From Bacteroidota bacterium (GTDB taxonomy: Bacteria > Bacteroidota > Bacteroidia > Bacteroidales > JACABE01), in NCBI GenBank assembly GCA_026391675.1, contig JAPLDQ010000036.1, positions 36,522 to 100,521 on the forward strand: a DNA stretch of 64,000 nt, given 5' to 3'. Positions 34,842-44,449 of the stretch are shown here, piece after piece (position 1 is the stretch's first letter; the number at the start of each line of letters is the position of its first letter). Both the position numbers and the translations under genes were made by a program. Under the pieces are notes generated by a model. It was not told where the DNA came from, did no database searches, and saw only the letters and a list, made by a program, of their open reading frames with translations.

Positions 34842-36359
34842 ATGAAGAAAATTAAGAGCGCACTTATTTCTGTTTATTCAAAAGAAGGCATTGAACCTAT
34901 TATCCGAAAATTAAATGAATTAAATGTAATTATATATTCTACAGGCGGGACATTTGATTATATTAAAAGCCTGGGTATCGAAACTATTGCTGTTGAATCC
35001 GTTACTTCATATCCATCAATTCTGGGTGGTCGGGTTAAAACACTGCATCCAAAGATTTTTGGCGGTATACTTGGCAGACGCGATTTACCATCAGATTTAC
35101 AACAATTGCAGGAATATCAGATACCTGAAATTGATCTGGTAGTAGTTGATTTATATCCTTTTGAAAAAACAGTTGCCGCTACAGACAATGAAGCTGAAAT
35201 TATCGAAAAAATTGATATCGGAGGCATCTCGCTGATTCGTGCTGCTGCAAAAAACTTCAATGATGTTGTAATTATTCCTTCTGCTGATGAATATGCTGAT
35301 TTATCTGTAATTTTAAACGAAAAACAAGGTGAAACTTCACTGGCAGATCGCCGATTACTCGCTTGCAAGGCTTTTAACGTTTCATCCCATTACGACAGCC
35401 ATATTTTCAATTATTTCAACAAAGAAACTCAGCTCTCTGTTTTTAAACAAAGTATATTAGAACAAACTTCACTCAGATATGGCGAAAACCCGCATCAAAA
35501 AGCCATTTATCATGGAAATATTGCCGATTACTTCTTACAGTTGAACGGTAAAGAAATTTCCTATAATAATATGCTTGATATTGATGCAGCCATTGCATTG
35601 ATCAACGATTTTGAAGAAACTACCTTTGCTGTTATCAAGCATAACAATGCCTGTGGTCTGGCAAGCCGTCCAAAACTGATTGATGCTTGGAAAGATGCAC
35701 TTGCCGCTGACCCTATTTCTGCCTTTGGTGGTATTTTAATTTGTAACCGTAAGGTAGATGAAGAAACAGCCAAAGAAATCAATCAGTTATTTTTTGAAAT
35801 AATAATTGCACCTCAATATGAAAATAATGCCTTGGAATTGCTAAAATCTAAGAAAAATAGAATAATTTTGCAAAAGAAAGATTTTGCATTGAATCATAAG
35901 CAGTTCAAAACAGTTCTGAATGGTGTTATTGCTCAGGAACGCGATGCTTTTGTTGAAAAAGCTGAAGATCTGAAAACTCAAACTACCACGTTGCCGGCAA
36001 ATACAGAAATTACTGATATGCTGTTTGCCAACATTGTTGTTAAACATACAAAATCAAATGCAATCGTTCTTTTAAAAAATAAGCAGTTATTAGCCAGTGG
36101 TGTTGGACAAACTTCAAGGGTAGATGCATTAAGACAAGCAATTATCAAAGCTAAAACATTTGGTTTCGATTTAAATGGAGCAGTAATGGCTTCAGATGCT
36201 TTTTTCCCTTTTGCAGATTGTGTTGAAATAGCGCATAACGAAGGAATTAAAGCTGTTATACAGCCCGGTGGTTCTGTGAGGGATCAGGACAGCATTGATT
36301 TTTGCAATCAGCATCAGATGGCTATGGTTTTTACAGGCCACAGACATTTTAAACATTAA
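34842..36359 (+). CDS. purH: Bifunctional purine biosynthesis protein PurH
   Basis: A 505-residue bifunctional enzyme doing the last two steps of IMP synthesis: AICAR formylation and IMP cyclisation. The N-terminal MGS-like domain has ALISVYSKEG, YSTGGTFDYI and LGGRVKTLHPKI. The C-terminal AICARFT domain begins near residue 200 and holds SLRYGENPHQKAIY, the KHNNACG motif near 267 with catalytic Lys-His, and the closing SDAFFPFADCVEIA and KAVIQPGGSVRD blocks. Length is normal. mreB follows 73 bases later. Confidence 0.97.
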   Translation: MKKIKSALISVYSKEGIEPIIRKLNELNVIIYSTGGTFDYIKSLGIETIAVESVTSYPSILGGRVKTLHPKIFGGILGRRDLPSDLQQLQEYQIPEIDLVVVDLYPFEKTVAATDNEAEIIEKIDIGGISLIRAAAKNFNDVVIIPSADEYADLSVILNEKQGETSLADRRLLACKAFNVSSHYDSHIFNYFNKETQLSVFKQSILEQTSLRYGENPHQKAIYHGNIADYFLQLNGKEISYNNMLDIDAAIALINDFEETTFAVIKHNNACGLASRPKLIDAWKDALAADPISAFGGILICNRKVDEETAKEINQLFFEIIIAPQYENNALELLKSKKNRIILQKKDFALNHKQFKTVLNGVIAQERDAFVEKAEDLKTQTTTLPANTEITDMLFANIVVKHTKSNAIVLLKNKQLLASGVGQTSRVDALRQAIIKAKTFGFDLNGAVMASDAFFPFADCVEIAHNEGIKAVIQPGGSVRDQDSIDFCNQHQMAMVFTGHRHFKH

Positions 36360-36432
36360 CAAAAATTGTAACTAATTTTCTGATTTTACGTAAGCTATAT
36401 CGTTTAAAACAGAATAAAATTAAAAAATAATT

Positions 36433-37455
36433 ATGGGACTTTTTTCTTTTTTAACAAAAGAAATAGCTATTGACTTAGGAACAGCCAACACTATTATAAT
36501 TCACAATGACAAAGTTGTTGTGGATGAACCTTCTATTGTTGCCATCGACCGTATATCAGGTAAAATTATTGCGGTTGGCAAAAAAGCCATGCTTATGCAC
36601 GGTAAAACACATAAAAATATTGAAACCATACGTCCGTTACGCGATGGTGTTATTGCTGATTTCCAATCTGCAGAATACATGATACGCGAACTGATAAAAA
36701 TGATAAGCACTAAAAAGCCGCTTTTTCCTCCAGCCTTAAAAATGGTAATCTGTATTCCATCCGGTATTACCGAAGTGGAAGAAAGAGCCGTTAGAGATTC
36801 TGCTGAACAGGCAGGTGCCAAGGAAGTAAAATTAATTCACGAACCTATGGCTGCTGCCATTGGTATCGGTATTGATGTGCTTGAACCCAATGGTAATATG
36901 GTAATTGATATCGGAGGTGGTACCAGTGAGATTGCTGTTATTGCTTTAGGCGGTATCGTTTGTAATAAATCCATACGTATTGCCGGTGATGATTTTAATC
37001 AGGACATTGAAGAATACATGCGTAAACAGCACAATATTATTATTGGTGAACGAACTGCCGAAAGGGTAAAAATTGAAGTGGGTTCTGCCATAACTGAATT
37101 GGAAAATCCACCTGATGATTTAGCCGTTAAAGGTAGAGATATGCTCACCGGTACACCACGTGAAGTTTATGTAAACTACAGCGAAATTGCCAATTGTCTG
37201 GATAAATCCATTTCAAAAATTGAAGCTGCTATTTTAAATGCACTGGAAATGACACCTCCTGAATTGTGTGCCGATATCCACAGTACCGGTATTTATCTTG
37301 CCGGTGGTGGTTCTATGCTCAGGGGTCTTGATAAACGTATTGCGCAAAAAACCAAATTAATGGTGCATGTAGCCGAAGACCCTTTAAGGGCAGTTGCCCG
37401 CGGCACCGGTATAGCGCTGAAGAACTTCGATAAATTTACTTTCCTTATTAAGTAA
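36433..37455 (+). CDS. mreB: Rod shape-determining protein MreB
   Basis: A 340-residue actin-like ATPase that guides lateral cell-wall synthesis at the inner membrane. Actin-fold motifs are clear: IDLGTANTIIIHN in phosphate 1 with the amphipathic N-terminal MGLFSFLTK, PSIVAID, DGVIADF, the connecting EPMAAAIG loop, phosphate 2 MVIDIGGGTSEIAV near residue 160, and LAGGGSMLRGLD. It is followed by a terminator hairpin and a new promoter before mreC, so it may be expressed separately. Confidence 0.97.
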   Translation: MGLFSFLTKEIAIDLGTANTIIIHNDKVVVDEPSIVAIDRISGKIIAVGKKAMLMHGKTHKNIETIRPLRDGVIADFQSAEYMIRELIKMISTKKPLFPPALKMVICIPSGITEVEERAVRDSAEQAGAKEVKLIHEPMAAAIGIGIDVLEPNGNMVIDIGGGTSEIAVIALGGIVCNKSIRIAGDDFNQDIEEYMRKQHNIIIGERTAERVKIEVGSAITELENPPDDLAVKGRDMLTGTPREVYVNYSEIANCLDKSISKIEAAILNALEMTPPELCADIHSTGIYLAGGGSMLRGLDKRIAQKTKLMVHVAEDPLRAVARGTGIALKNFDKFTFLIK

Positions 37456-37464
37456 ATTCAAAAG

Positions 37465-37497
37465 AAAAAACACAGCGAAAATTCACTGTGTTTTTTT
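37465..37497 (+). terminator. Intrinsic terminator between mreB and mreC
   Basis: AAAAAACACAG (37465-37475) pairs with CTGTGTTTTTT (37486-37496), with the stem running into eight Ts. It lies 10 bases after the mreB stop and would separate mreB from mreCD transcripts. It is flanked on the other side by a -7 box. Confidence 0.75.
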
Positions 37498-37517
37498 TAT
37501 GTAAAGCAATTTAGCAT

Positions 37518-37525
37518 TAACTTTG
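37518..37525 (+). promoter_or_regulatory. Bacteroidota -7 box for mreCD
   Basis: TAACTTTG matches TAnnTTTG, 32 bases before the mreC start and just after the mreB terminator. Confidence 0.5.
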
Positions 37526-37556
37526 CAATCTTAAAATTCCTGAAAAAAATAAATAA

Positions 37557-38384
37557 ATGCGACAACTGCTTGCTTTTCTGTTAAAAAACTATTTCTTTTT
37601 TCTTTTCCTGATGCTGGAAATAATCGCTTTTATTCTGATTGCCAATCATACATTTTATCAGGGTGCACGCATGTTCAATACAGCCAATCAACTTACCGGC
37701 AATGTATACCAAACCTATAACAATATTTTCGATTATTTTTATTTAAAGGACAACAATCGTATGCTGGCCGAAGAAAATGCCCGTTTACGGAATATGAATG
37801 AGTTGTCTTTTGTAAAATTTACCAAAAGCGAGATTAATGTTAATGATACATTTTACCGTCAACAATATACTTTTGTTGAAGCCAAGATTATCAGCAATTC
37901 TACAGGTAAACGCAATAATTACCTTATGCTCAACAAAGGATTTAATCAGGGCGTTCGAAATAATATGGCTGTGGTAAGTTCTAATGGCATTGTTGGTATT
38001 GTAAATGGTGTTTCTTCCAATTTCAGCTCGATAATGTCGTTACTGCATTCCGAAACTAAAATCAGTGCCAAACTAAAAAAGAATAATGCTACCGGTTCTG
38101 TAAGCTGGGAAGGCGGAAGCTATAAAACAGGTTTATTGGCAGATATTCCTTCCCATATTTTGATTAAAACCGGGGATACTGTTATTACCAGTGGTTTTTC
38201 TCTTGATTTCCCCGAAGGCATTGTAATTGGTACGGTTGCAACAACAAAATTAAATCCCGGAGATAATTTTTATCAGATCAAAATTAATTTTTCTACAGAT
38301 TTCAATAAACTGGATAATGTATATGTGGTTAAAAACTTATTTAAGGAAGAGCAGTTAAAATTAAAGGAAATACAGCATGAATAA
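37557..38384 (+). CDS. mreC: Rod shape-determining protein MreC
   Basis: A 275-residue bitopic membrane protein that links MreB to the external cell-wall synthases. It has one N-terminal membrane helix (about residues 12-30), a coiled coil (about 45-75) and two beta domains in the periplasm with the typical NYLMLNKGFNQGVRNNMAVVSSNGIVG and TVITSGFSLDFPEGIVIGTV segments. Its end overlaps mreD by 8 bases, evidence for translational coupling. Confidence 0.94.
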   Translation: MRQLLAFLLKNYFFFLFLMLEIIAFILIANHTFYQGARMFNTANQLTGNVYQTYNNIFDYFYLKDNNRMLAEENARLRNMNELSFVKFTKSEINVNDTFYRQQYTFVEAKIISNSTGKRNNYLMLNKGFNQGVRNNMAVVSSNGIVGIVNGVSSNFSSIMSLLHSETKISAKLKKNNATGSVSWEGGSYKTGLLADIPSHILIKTGDTVITSGFSLDFPEGIVIGTVATTKLNPGDNFYQIKINFSTDFNKLDNVYVVKNLFKEEQLKLKEIQHE

Positions 38385-38886
38385 TTTATTACTCAGAAAT
38401 ATCTTACGTTTCATACTGCTGGTATTCTTACAGGTATTGGTATTTGATAATTTCCACTTTAATGGATATATCAACCCCTATATATATGTGCTGTTTATTT
38501 TACTGCTTCCTTTTGAAACACCACCATGGTTATTGTTAGTTTCAGCATTTTTTATAGGATTCAGCATCGATTTATTTTCCGATACCATGGGCATTCACAC
38601 CGCTGCTTCAGTATTTATGGCTTTTTGCCGTCCCGGTATACTCAGGATAGTTTCTTCGCCCAAGGATTATGAAGTAGGTATTACTCCCGGCATTAAAGAT
38701 TTAGGTATAAACTGGTTTTTAAATTATACCGTTTTTCTTGTTTTTCTTCACCACCTGGCTTATTTTTATCTGGAAGTATTCAGTTTTCATGAGTTCTTCT
38801 ACACCTTTTTCAGGATAATACTCAGCACCATATTTACGAGTCTTTTTATCATTATCGGCCAATATCTCTTTTACGTTAAAAAGTAG
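38377..38886 (+). CDS. mreD: Rod shape-determining protein MreD
   Basis: A 169-residue polytopic protein with about five membrane helices, consistent with MreD, the small integral partner of MreC. The NPYIYVLFILLLPF and FFIGFSIDLFSDTMGIHTAASVFMAFCRP segments match the family. It overlaps the mreC end by 8 bases. The usual next genes, pbp2 (mrdA) and rodA, do not follow; a metallopeptidase does. Confidence 0.92.
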   Translation: MNNLLLRNILRFILLVFLQVLVFDNFHFNGYINPYIYVLFILLLPFETPPWLLLVSAFFIGFSIDLFSDTMGIHTAASVFMAFCRPGILRIVSSPKDYEVGITPGIKDLGINWFLNYTVFLVFLHHLAYFYLEVFSFHEFFYTFFRIILSTIFTSLFIIIGQYLFYVKK

Positions 38887-38966
38887 GATTATTAATTCGC
38901 CGGAAAAATCAAATTCCCGGAAGTATATCTACATATTAATTAAACTGTAATAATTAAACCAAAATC

Positions 38967-40658
38967 ATGAAAACAAAATTTATCCTTTCAATTTTTGTAA
39001 TTGCCCTATTAGGCATAACAATTGGATGTAAAACATCAAAAAAAGAAAACATGGAAGCAAAACTAAGCGAGTTTATTAAAAAACACGATTCCTTAACGGT
39101 AACATTAAGCAAAGAGATTAATCAGGCATCCTGGACAGCTTCAATAACAGGAAAAGATGAAGATTATGCAAAAACAGAAGCTTTAACTGTTAAATTAAAT
39201 AATGTGTATGCTAATACAGCTTCTTTTGCCACTTTAAAAGCCATTAAAGCATCAAATCAGGTAAAGGATCCTTTGCTTGGCAGGCAATTAACAGTGCTTT
39301 ACAATGCTTACCAGAGCGCAGCAGTAGATACAGCCAAACTGAACGCCATAACAAAATTACAGAGCAGTATAGAAAAGAATTTCTCTAAATTCAGAACAGA
39401 AATTAAAGGCAAAAAACTAAGCGACAATGAAATAGAAGCAATCCTGAAAACATCAGTAAATTCAAATGAATTGAAAGAAGCCTGGACTACACAGAAAACA
39501 ATTGGTAATCTTGTAAATCAGGATATCATTAAGCTGGTTAAAATGCGTAATGAAGTGGCTAAAGAGCTGGGTTTTGATAATTATCACAGCATGAGCATGC
39601 AATTGAACGAACAGGACCCCAAAGAAATAGAAAGACTTTTTGATGAACTGGACAGCCTCACACATAATACTTTTGTAGCTTTAAAAAGCGAAATGGATGA
39701 TTATTTTGCAAAACGTTATAAGTTAAAAAAAGAAGAACTGATGCCATGGCATTATCAGAACCGCTTTTTTCAGGAAGCTCCAAAATTATATGCTGTTGAT
39801 CTGGATAAATATTATGCTAAGGAAAATTTAGAAAAACTAACTGCCACCTATTACAGCGGAATTGGTCTGGAAATAGGCGATATGCTTAAAAACAGCGATT
39901 TGTACGAAAAGCCTGGGAAAAATCAGCATGCATATTGTACAGATATTGATAATGAAGGCGATATAAGAGTATTATGCAATATTAAACCCAACCAGCAATG
40001 GATGGGTACCATGCTGCATGAATTCGGACATGCCAGTTATGATAAATATACTGACCGTAGTTTACCCTACTCATTGCGTGAACCGGCACATACTTTTACT
40101 ACAGAAGCCATTGCCATGTTTTTTGGCCGTTTATCAAGCAATCCTGCATGGTTACAAGCAATGTTAGGCATCAGCGAAGCCGAAAAAGCAAAAATTGCAG
40201 ATGATTGTTACAAAACCTTAAGACTGGAGCAATTGGTTTTCAGTCGTTGGGTTCAGGTAATGTATCGTTTCGAAAAAGGCATGTATGCCAATCCTGATCA
40301 GGATTTGAATAAATTATGGTGGGATTTGGTTGAAAAATACCAGATGCTAAAAAAACCAGAAGGCAGAAATGCACCGGACTGGGCTACTAAAATTCACATC
40401 GCAACCTATCCTTGCTATTATCATAATTATCTGCTGGGTGAATTACTGGCATCACAGTTTAGTTATTACATTACTGAAAAAGTTTTAAAAGCAACCGATT
40501 TAAAAGTTCAGAGTTTTGTGGGTAATCCCGAAATAGGAAAATATTTTACCGAAATGGTATTTAAACCGGGAAAACGCTTTTTCTGGAATGATATGATAGA
40601 AAAGGCAACTGGTGAAAAATTGACTCCCAAATATTATGCAAAACAGTTTGTGAATTAA
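38967..40658 (+). CDS. Zinc metallopeptidase lipoprotein (M2/M3-type, HEFGH)
   Basis: A 563-residue peptidase of the MA clan with a lipoprotein signal (IGCKTSKK, C21). The zinc motif HEFGH is at residues 351-355, and the third ligand Glu lies 25-30 residues later in EPAHTFTTEAIAMFF. The rest is all-helical. Bacteroidota homologues are often called M2 (angiotensin-converting-enzyme-like) or M3; both share this layout, and M2 seems more likely from the overall arrangement. It probably trims peptides in the periplasm. It is monocistronic and ends before a bidirectional terminator. Confidence 0.85.
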   Translation: MKTKFILSIFVIALLGITIGCKTSKKENMEAKLSEFIKKHDSLTVTLSKEINQASWTASITGKDEDYAKTEALTVKLNNVYANTASFATLKAIKASNQVKDPLLGRQLTVLYNAYQSAAVDTAKLNAITKLQSSIEKNFSKFRTEIKGKKLSDNEIEAILKTSVNSNELKEAWTTQKTIGNLVNQDIIKLVKMRNEVAKELGFDNYHSMSMQLNEQDPKEIERLFDELDSLTHNTFVALKSEMDDYFAKRYKLKKEELMPWHYQNRFFQEAPKLYAVDLDKYYAKENLEKLTATYYSGIGLEIGDMLKNSDLYEKPGKNQHAYCTDIDNEGDIRVLCNIKPNQQWMGTMLHEFGHASYDKYTDRSLPYSLREPAHTFTTEAIAMFFGRLSSNPAWLQAMLGISEAEKAKIADDCYKTLRLEQLVFSRWVQVMYRFEKGMYANPDQDLNKLWWDLVEKYQMLKKPEGRNAPDWATKIHIATYPCYYHNYLLGELLASQFSYYITEKVLKATDLKVQSFVGNPEIGKYFTEMVFKPGKRFFWNDMIEKATGEKLTPKYYAKQFVN

Positions 40659-40680
40659 AACAGATTAAAGGCATTAAATA

Positions 40681-40719
40681 AAAAACCCTGACAGCAATTT
40701 AAATACTGTCAGGGTTTTT
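40681..40719. terminator. Bidirectional terminator
   Basis: AAAAACCCTGACAG (40681-40694) pairs perfectly with CTGTCAGGGTTTTT (40706-40719). It has A-run and T-run on both sides and lies between the convergent peptidase and Omp28 genes, so it can end both transcripts. Confidence 0.85.
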
Positions 40720-40734
40720 TGGTTTTAATTATTT

Positions 40735-41553
40735 TTATAGCTCCTTTTCTGCAACCTGCAGTACTTCTTTAGTATTATCATCATATACAAATGCGACTAC
40801 ATTGAAGTTTTTACCAAACCAGTTTGTCTTAAAATCAATAGACATATCTTGAGTTAACTTTGTATCAATTGATGTAAATGTTGTCCCATCAGTTAAATCC
40901 TTTCCCCAGTTGTCATTTACAGCTCTTAACATATGTCGGTGGACATAATCAGTTATAACAGCACTTGCATTTTGTTGTGGTGCAATAACACTATCCTGAG
41001 TAACAACAATCTGAAGTTTAAGCTTCCTTTTTATTGTTTTAAGAAATTTAGTTGTTACTTGACCACTTAGCTTTCTTGTAACAGGATTATAACTTGGTGT
41101 AATTGTAATATCAACTTCAGGTAATTCAGTCATCATATTGCTTACAGTTGTATTCCATGCATCTTTATCAATTTTATGTGATAAGGTAGGAAAACCAACC
41201 CTGTTAATCATTCCAACAGGATATGATTGAAATCCGAAGAACTGATTCCATGCGTCACCGGCAGTGGTTGTGAAGTCGTTGGTATCAAATGGTGATACAG
41301 ATGGGGCCGCGAAAAAACCAGCATGTACAGAGATAATTACAACTTTATCACCATAAAGCGTTTTTAAATCATTAGCAACAACAGCAGCAGCTGGGCAATT
41401 AGGGCATTTGTGGCCGGTATAATCTTCAATTAATATTCTTTTTCCATACCATTCCTTTGCAGGAACAGGTGTGGTATAGGGGCCGTCAATTTTATTGCAG
41501 GATTGAAATGCAACTAATGCAATAAATAAATATATAAAATGAAATTTTTTCAT
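40735..41553 (-). CDS. Omp28-related lipoprotein with thioredoxin-like CPNC motif
   Basis: A 272-residue lipoprotein (FQSCNK, C19) of the Omp28 family seen in Porphyromonas and relatives. The early segment RILIEDYTGHKCPNCPAAAVVANDLKTLYGDKVVIISVH has a thioredoxin-like fold with the redox pair C50/C53. The second half is a beta domain (about residues 140-272). It ends the operon that starts with the TlpA-type thioredoxin and the DUF6029 barrel (gaps 12 and 19 bases), consistent with envelope thiol chemistry. Confidence 0.86.
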   Translation of the reverse strand: MKKFHFIYLFIALVAFQSCNKIDGPYTTPVPAKEWYGKRILIEDYTGHKCPNCPAAAVVANDLKTLYGDKVVIISVHAGFFAAPSVSPFDTNDFTTTAGDAWNQFFGFQSYPVGMINRVGFPTLSHKIDKDAWNTTVSNMMTELPEVDITITPSYNPVTRKLSGQVTTKFLKTIKRKLKLQIVVTQDSVIAPQQNASAVITDYVHRHMLRAVNDNWGKDLTDGTTFTSIDTKLTQDMSIDFKTNWFGKNFNVVAFVYDDNTKEVLQVAEKEL

Positions 41554-41572
41554 AATACAAATTAATTAAAAA

Positions 41573-43249
41573 TTAAAAACTACTGGTTAAGGTAATATTA
41601 AAGCCATAAGCAGCGGGAACCTGTCGGCAAACACCACCTACACATAAAATGCCTTCACGTTGTTTGCCGTAAGATAATTGAATTCTGCTCGAGCTTTTGT
41701 TATAACCCATACCAAGATTATAGTAATGAATTTTTTCACCTGAATTTCCATAATTATATTGGTCTGATACAGAGAAAAACCATAGAGGTGCAATTGAATA
41801 TTCTACCATTCCCATCACCCAGTTTTTATCATCCTGTTTGGTGCTTAAATGTTGCAGTTCAGTTTTAATAGCTTTGGTTGCTGTGAGTTTGTAAGTAATA
41901 TCAGCAATCAGAATATTTGCATAAACAGTTGGTAAACCCGGGTGTCCTTCAATTACTGCCTGATTATATACTAAATTAACCCATGATAATGATCCTTTAA
42001 GACGGCTATTGATTTTTTTTAAGATTTCGATGTTGAAATCCTGAAAATACAGTTCTTTCCCAAATTTAAAAAAGTTTGAAGTGTAACCCTGTGTACCTTT
42101 TTCATTGATTGCAGTAGTATCATTTAAAGCTTTGCGGTCAATATCATTGGCTCTTGAGTAGTTTAATTTAATTTCAGTGCCATATTTGCCTCCCAAAACT
42201 GTATTTTTGGGAACAGTATAAACAACTTCTGCCTGAACACCCATTTCACCGTTTGGCTGAGTTGCATATGGATAAATTGCAGATAGACTATAGGCATGTT
42301 GTTTTGTAAGAGCAGGTAGATAATTAATATTCAGCATATTGCCAACTTCTGTTCTTTTCGATTTAAATGCCATATTATCAATACGCTTTGCCGATACAAT
42401 TACGCCTAAACCCTTTTGTGAGTAAGACGCTGTAAGTAATAAAGCTTCACCGTGGCGGTAAATAAAATTGTTCTGTGCATTTGGGTCATTGGCTTTGTAA
42501 GCATATTCAGTACTTACATTAATTTTCCCTCTCGAAACATTTAATCTTCCTGCAAAAGCAGCTACATTTTCGGGTAAAACATATTTTTTTGAAGCATCAT
42601 AAAGAATTTCTTCTGTGGGTTGGTATTTACTGATTACGCTACCACCAAATGTAATTCTGGTAGGATTTTCATTTAAGCTTGTTATCATATCGTTTAAAAC
42701 AAACTCAGCATCTCCGCCTCTGAGAATACCGGGACCTACATCCCAGAAAAAACGCTGTGTTCCAACAATTGCTTTCAGCATAATACCTTGTATCGGATTA
42801 AATTTAACACGGATACCATCCATAGCATTGTCATATCCTAAGTTTCGTTCTTCATACGTTCTGAAAATCATTCCGCTACCAAATTGTTCATAGAAATTAC
42901 CGACAGTAATTTCAAACTGATCTGCATTATATGTAGCATAGCGGTATGCTATTCCACTGCCTTTATATCTGTTGTCGAAACCTAACATGGGATTACGGTA
43001 GCTTTCGTATCTCAGGCCGGTAGTAAAATTACCATTGGTATAAATAATATTTGCAAATGCATTCATCAGCATTTTTTCTGAAACATCATTTGCACCTATA
43101 CTACTATCTTTCTGATAATATTGCGCATCTAACTGAAAATTTCCCTGAATGCTTCCTGAGTTTAGTACATTCTGGGCTGTAAGCAGCAAAGGAAAAACAC
43201 AAATAAAAAAGATAATAAAAGAATGCTTTGCAAAAGTAAATTTTGTCAT
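41573..43249 (-). CDS. DUF6029 family outer membrane protein
   Basis: A 558-residue protein with a signal peptide (cleavage after LLTAQ) and a pattern of repeated amphipathic strands that indicates an outer-membrane beta barrel. It opens with GSIQGNFQLDAQYYQKDSSIGANDVSE, then MLMNAFANIIYTNGNFTTGLRYE and VGNFYEQFGSGMIFRTYEERNLGYDNAMDGI, as in DUF6029 proteins. C-terminal aromatic strand ends with FNITLTSSF. It sits between the TlpA and Omp28 genes in one operon. Its function is unknown. Confidence 0.82.
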   Translation of the reverse strand: MTKFTFAKHSFIIFFICVFPLLLTAQNVLNSGSIQGNFQLDAQYYQKDSSIGANDVSEKMLMNAFANIIYTNGNFTTGLRYESYRNPMLGFDNRYKGSGIAYRYATYNADQFEITVGNFYEQFGSGMIFRTYEERNLGYDNAMDGIRVKFNPIQGIMLKAIVGTQRFFWDVGPGILRGGDAEFVLNDMITSLNENPTRITFGGSVISKYQPTEEILYDASKKYVLPENVAAFAGRLNVSRGKINVSTEYAYKANDPNAQNNFIYRHGEALLLTASYSQKGLGVIVSAKRIDNMAFKSKRTEVGNMLNINYLPALTKQHAYSLSAIYPYATQPNGEMGVQAEVVYTVPKNTVLGGKYGTEIKLNYSRANDIDRKALNDTTAINEKGTQGYTSNFFKFGKELYFQDFNIEILKKINSRLKGSLSWVNLVYNQAVIEGHPGLPTVYANILIADITYKLTATKAIKTELQHLSTKQDDKNWVMGMVEYSIAPLWFFSVSDQYNYGNSGEKIHYYNLGMGYNKSSSRIQLSYGKQREGILCVGGVCRQVPAAYGFNITLTSSF

Positions 43250-43261
43250 ATCCTTAATTTT

Positions 43262-43792
43262 TTATTTTTTAACTGAAATATCTTCGCCTTTGTTTAATTT
43301 TCTAACCAGTTCAATTAACTCTAATTCACTGCCTTCGGCAAAAGAAGTGTGTTGCCATACAATTTCACCTTTTCCGTTCAATAAAAAGGTATGAGGTATC
43401 ATATTTACGTTCATGGCTCTTTTAAAATCACCATTTACGTCAAGCAATACCTGATAATTCCAGTTATTCCCGTTTACAGTCGGAAGAACTCTTGATGATG
43501 AGCGGGCATCGTCAATAGAAACGGCTACCAGCTTTACTCCTGTTTCTTTTTGCCATTCTTCATAAACTTCTGCTATTGTTGAAAGCTCTTTCTGGCAAGG
43601 TTTACACCACAAAGCCCAGAAGCTGATAATAACAGGTTTACCATTATTAGAGATTTCTGCAGTATTAATTGTTTTACCATTAATATCTTTAATGGTAACT
43701 GATGGTAATTTCTTAGCCTTAGGAGCTTCGGTTTGAGCAAACACAGCCACCGAAAGTAATAAGTAAGATGTAACTAAAAATAATTTTTTCAT
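43262..43792 (-). CDS. TlpA-type thioredoxin-like protein
   Basis: A 176-residue exported thiol-disulfide oxidoreductase. It has a signal peptide (cleavage after VFAQ), and FWALWCKPCQKELSTI with the redox pair C63/C66. The fold then gives VAVSIDDARSS and the cis-Pro-type IPHTFLLNGKGEIVW. It is the first gene of the operon with DUF6029 and Omp28 proteins and follows a TAATTTTG promoter box. It likely reduces or isomerises disulfides in the periplasm. Confidence 0.92.
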   Translation of the reverse strand: MKKLFLVTSYLLLSVAVFAQTEAPKAKKLPSVTIKDINGKTINTAEISNNGKPVIISFWALWCKPCQKELSTIAEVYEEWQKETGVKLVAVSIDDARSSSRVLPTVNGNNWNYQVLLDVNGDFKRAMNVNMIPHTFLLNGKGEIVWQHTSFAEGSELELIELVRKLNKGEDISVKK

Positions 43793-43814
43793 GGGTTTAC
43801 GTTTTATTAAAGTA

Positions 43815-43822
43815 CAAAATTA
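43815..43822 (-). promoter_or_regulatory. Bacteroidota -7 box for the TlpA operon
   Basis: Minus-strand TAATTTTG, a full TAnnTTTG match about 23 bases before the TlpA start. Confidence 0.5.
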
Positions 43823-43867
43823 AAAAATTCAAATAAATGATTAACTTTATTTTAAAAATGTTTGTAT

Positions 43868-43896
43868 AAAAAAAGCTGTCGTCTGACAGCTTTTTT
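43868..43896 (-). terminator. Intrinsic terminator after the Skp genes
   Basis: GCTGTC (43875-43880) pairs with GACAGC (43885-43890) with a 4-base loop, and A-runs and T-runs extend the stem on both sides. On the minus strand it follows the second Skp gene directly, ending the bamA-Skp transcript before the TlpA promoter. Confidence 0.8.
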
Positions 43897-43901
43897 CAGG
43901 C

Positions 43902-44417
43902 TTATTTTAAACCTAGTTTTTTCTTCACCAATGGTAAAATATCATCACTTGCATCCTGATATAATAAACTGCCAACTCCGCTATCGAAAATATATGTATA
44001 TTTATTTTCGGCAGCTACATCTTCAATTGCTTTTTTAGCTTTATCAATAATAGGTGTTAATAATTTTTTCTCTCTGTCCTGATAATCTTTTTGTGCGTTA
44101 TCCTGAAATTCTTCTATTCTGGCCTGCATGTCCTGCAATTCTTTCGTTTTGCTTTGTTTAATTAATTCTGACATCTGGCCCTGGTTCGACATAAAATCCT
44201 GATATTTTGTTTCGAGCTCACTTTTCATTCCTTTAAGTGTTTTTTCAAGGTCTTTTACATGTTTTTCTAAAATTGACTGAGCTGAATCACGACCGGGCAT
44301 AATTTTTAATAAATCATTAGAATTAATATGTCCTAATTTAATCGCTTTTTGAGCATTAGAAAACAAAGGCATACAAAATATACCAAGGATAACAAAGATT
44401 TTTAATACGTTTCTCAT
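43902..44417 (-). CDS. OmpH/Skp-family periplasmic chaperone (second copy)
   Basis: A 171-residue exported chaperone with a signal peptide (cleavage after FSNAQ). The domain runs IKLGHINSNDLLKIMPGRDSAQ, a coiled coil about residues 45-125 that forms the grasping arms of the trimer, and a closing YTYIFDSGVGSLLYQDASDDI segment. It binds unfolded outer-membrane proteins in transit. It is the last gene after bamA and the first Skp-like gene, and it has its own TACCTTTG box plus a strong terminator. Confidence 0.92.
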   Translation of the reverse strand: MRNVLKIFVILGIFCMPLFSNAQKAIKLGHINSNDLLKIMPGRDSAQSILEKHVKDLEKTLKGMKSELETKYQDFMSNQGQMSELIKQSKTKELQDMQARIEEFQDNAQKDYQDREKKLLTPIIDKAKKAIEDVAAENKYTYIFDSGVGSLLYQDASDDILPLVKKKLGLK

Positions 44418-44449
44418 TTTTTTATTTTATTTGTTTATTTTTAAGTTTG

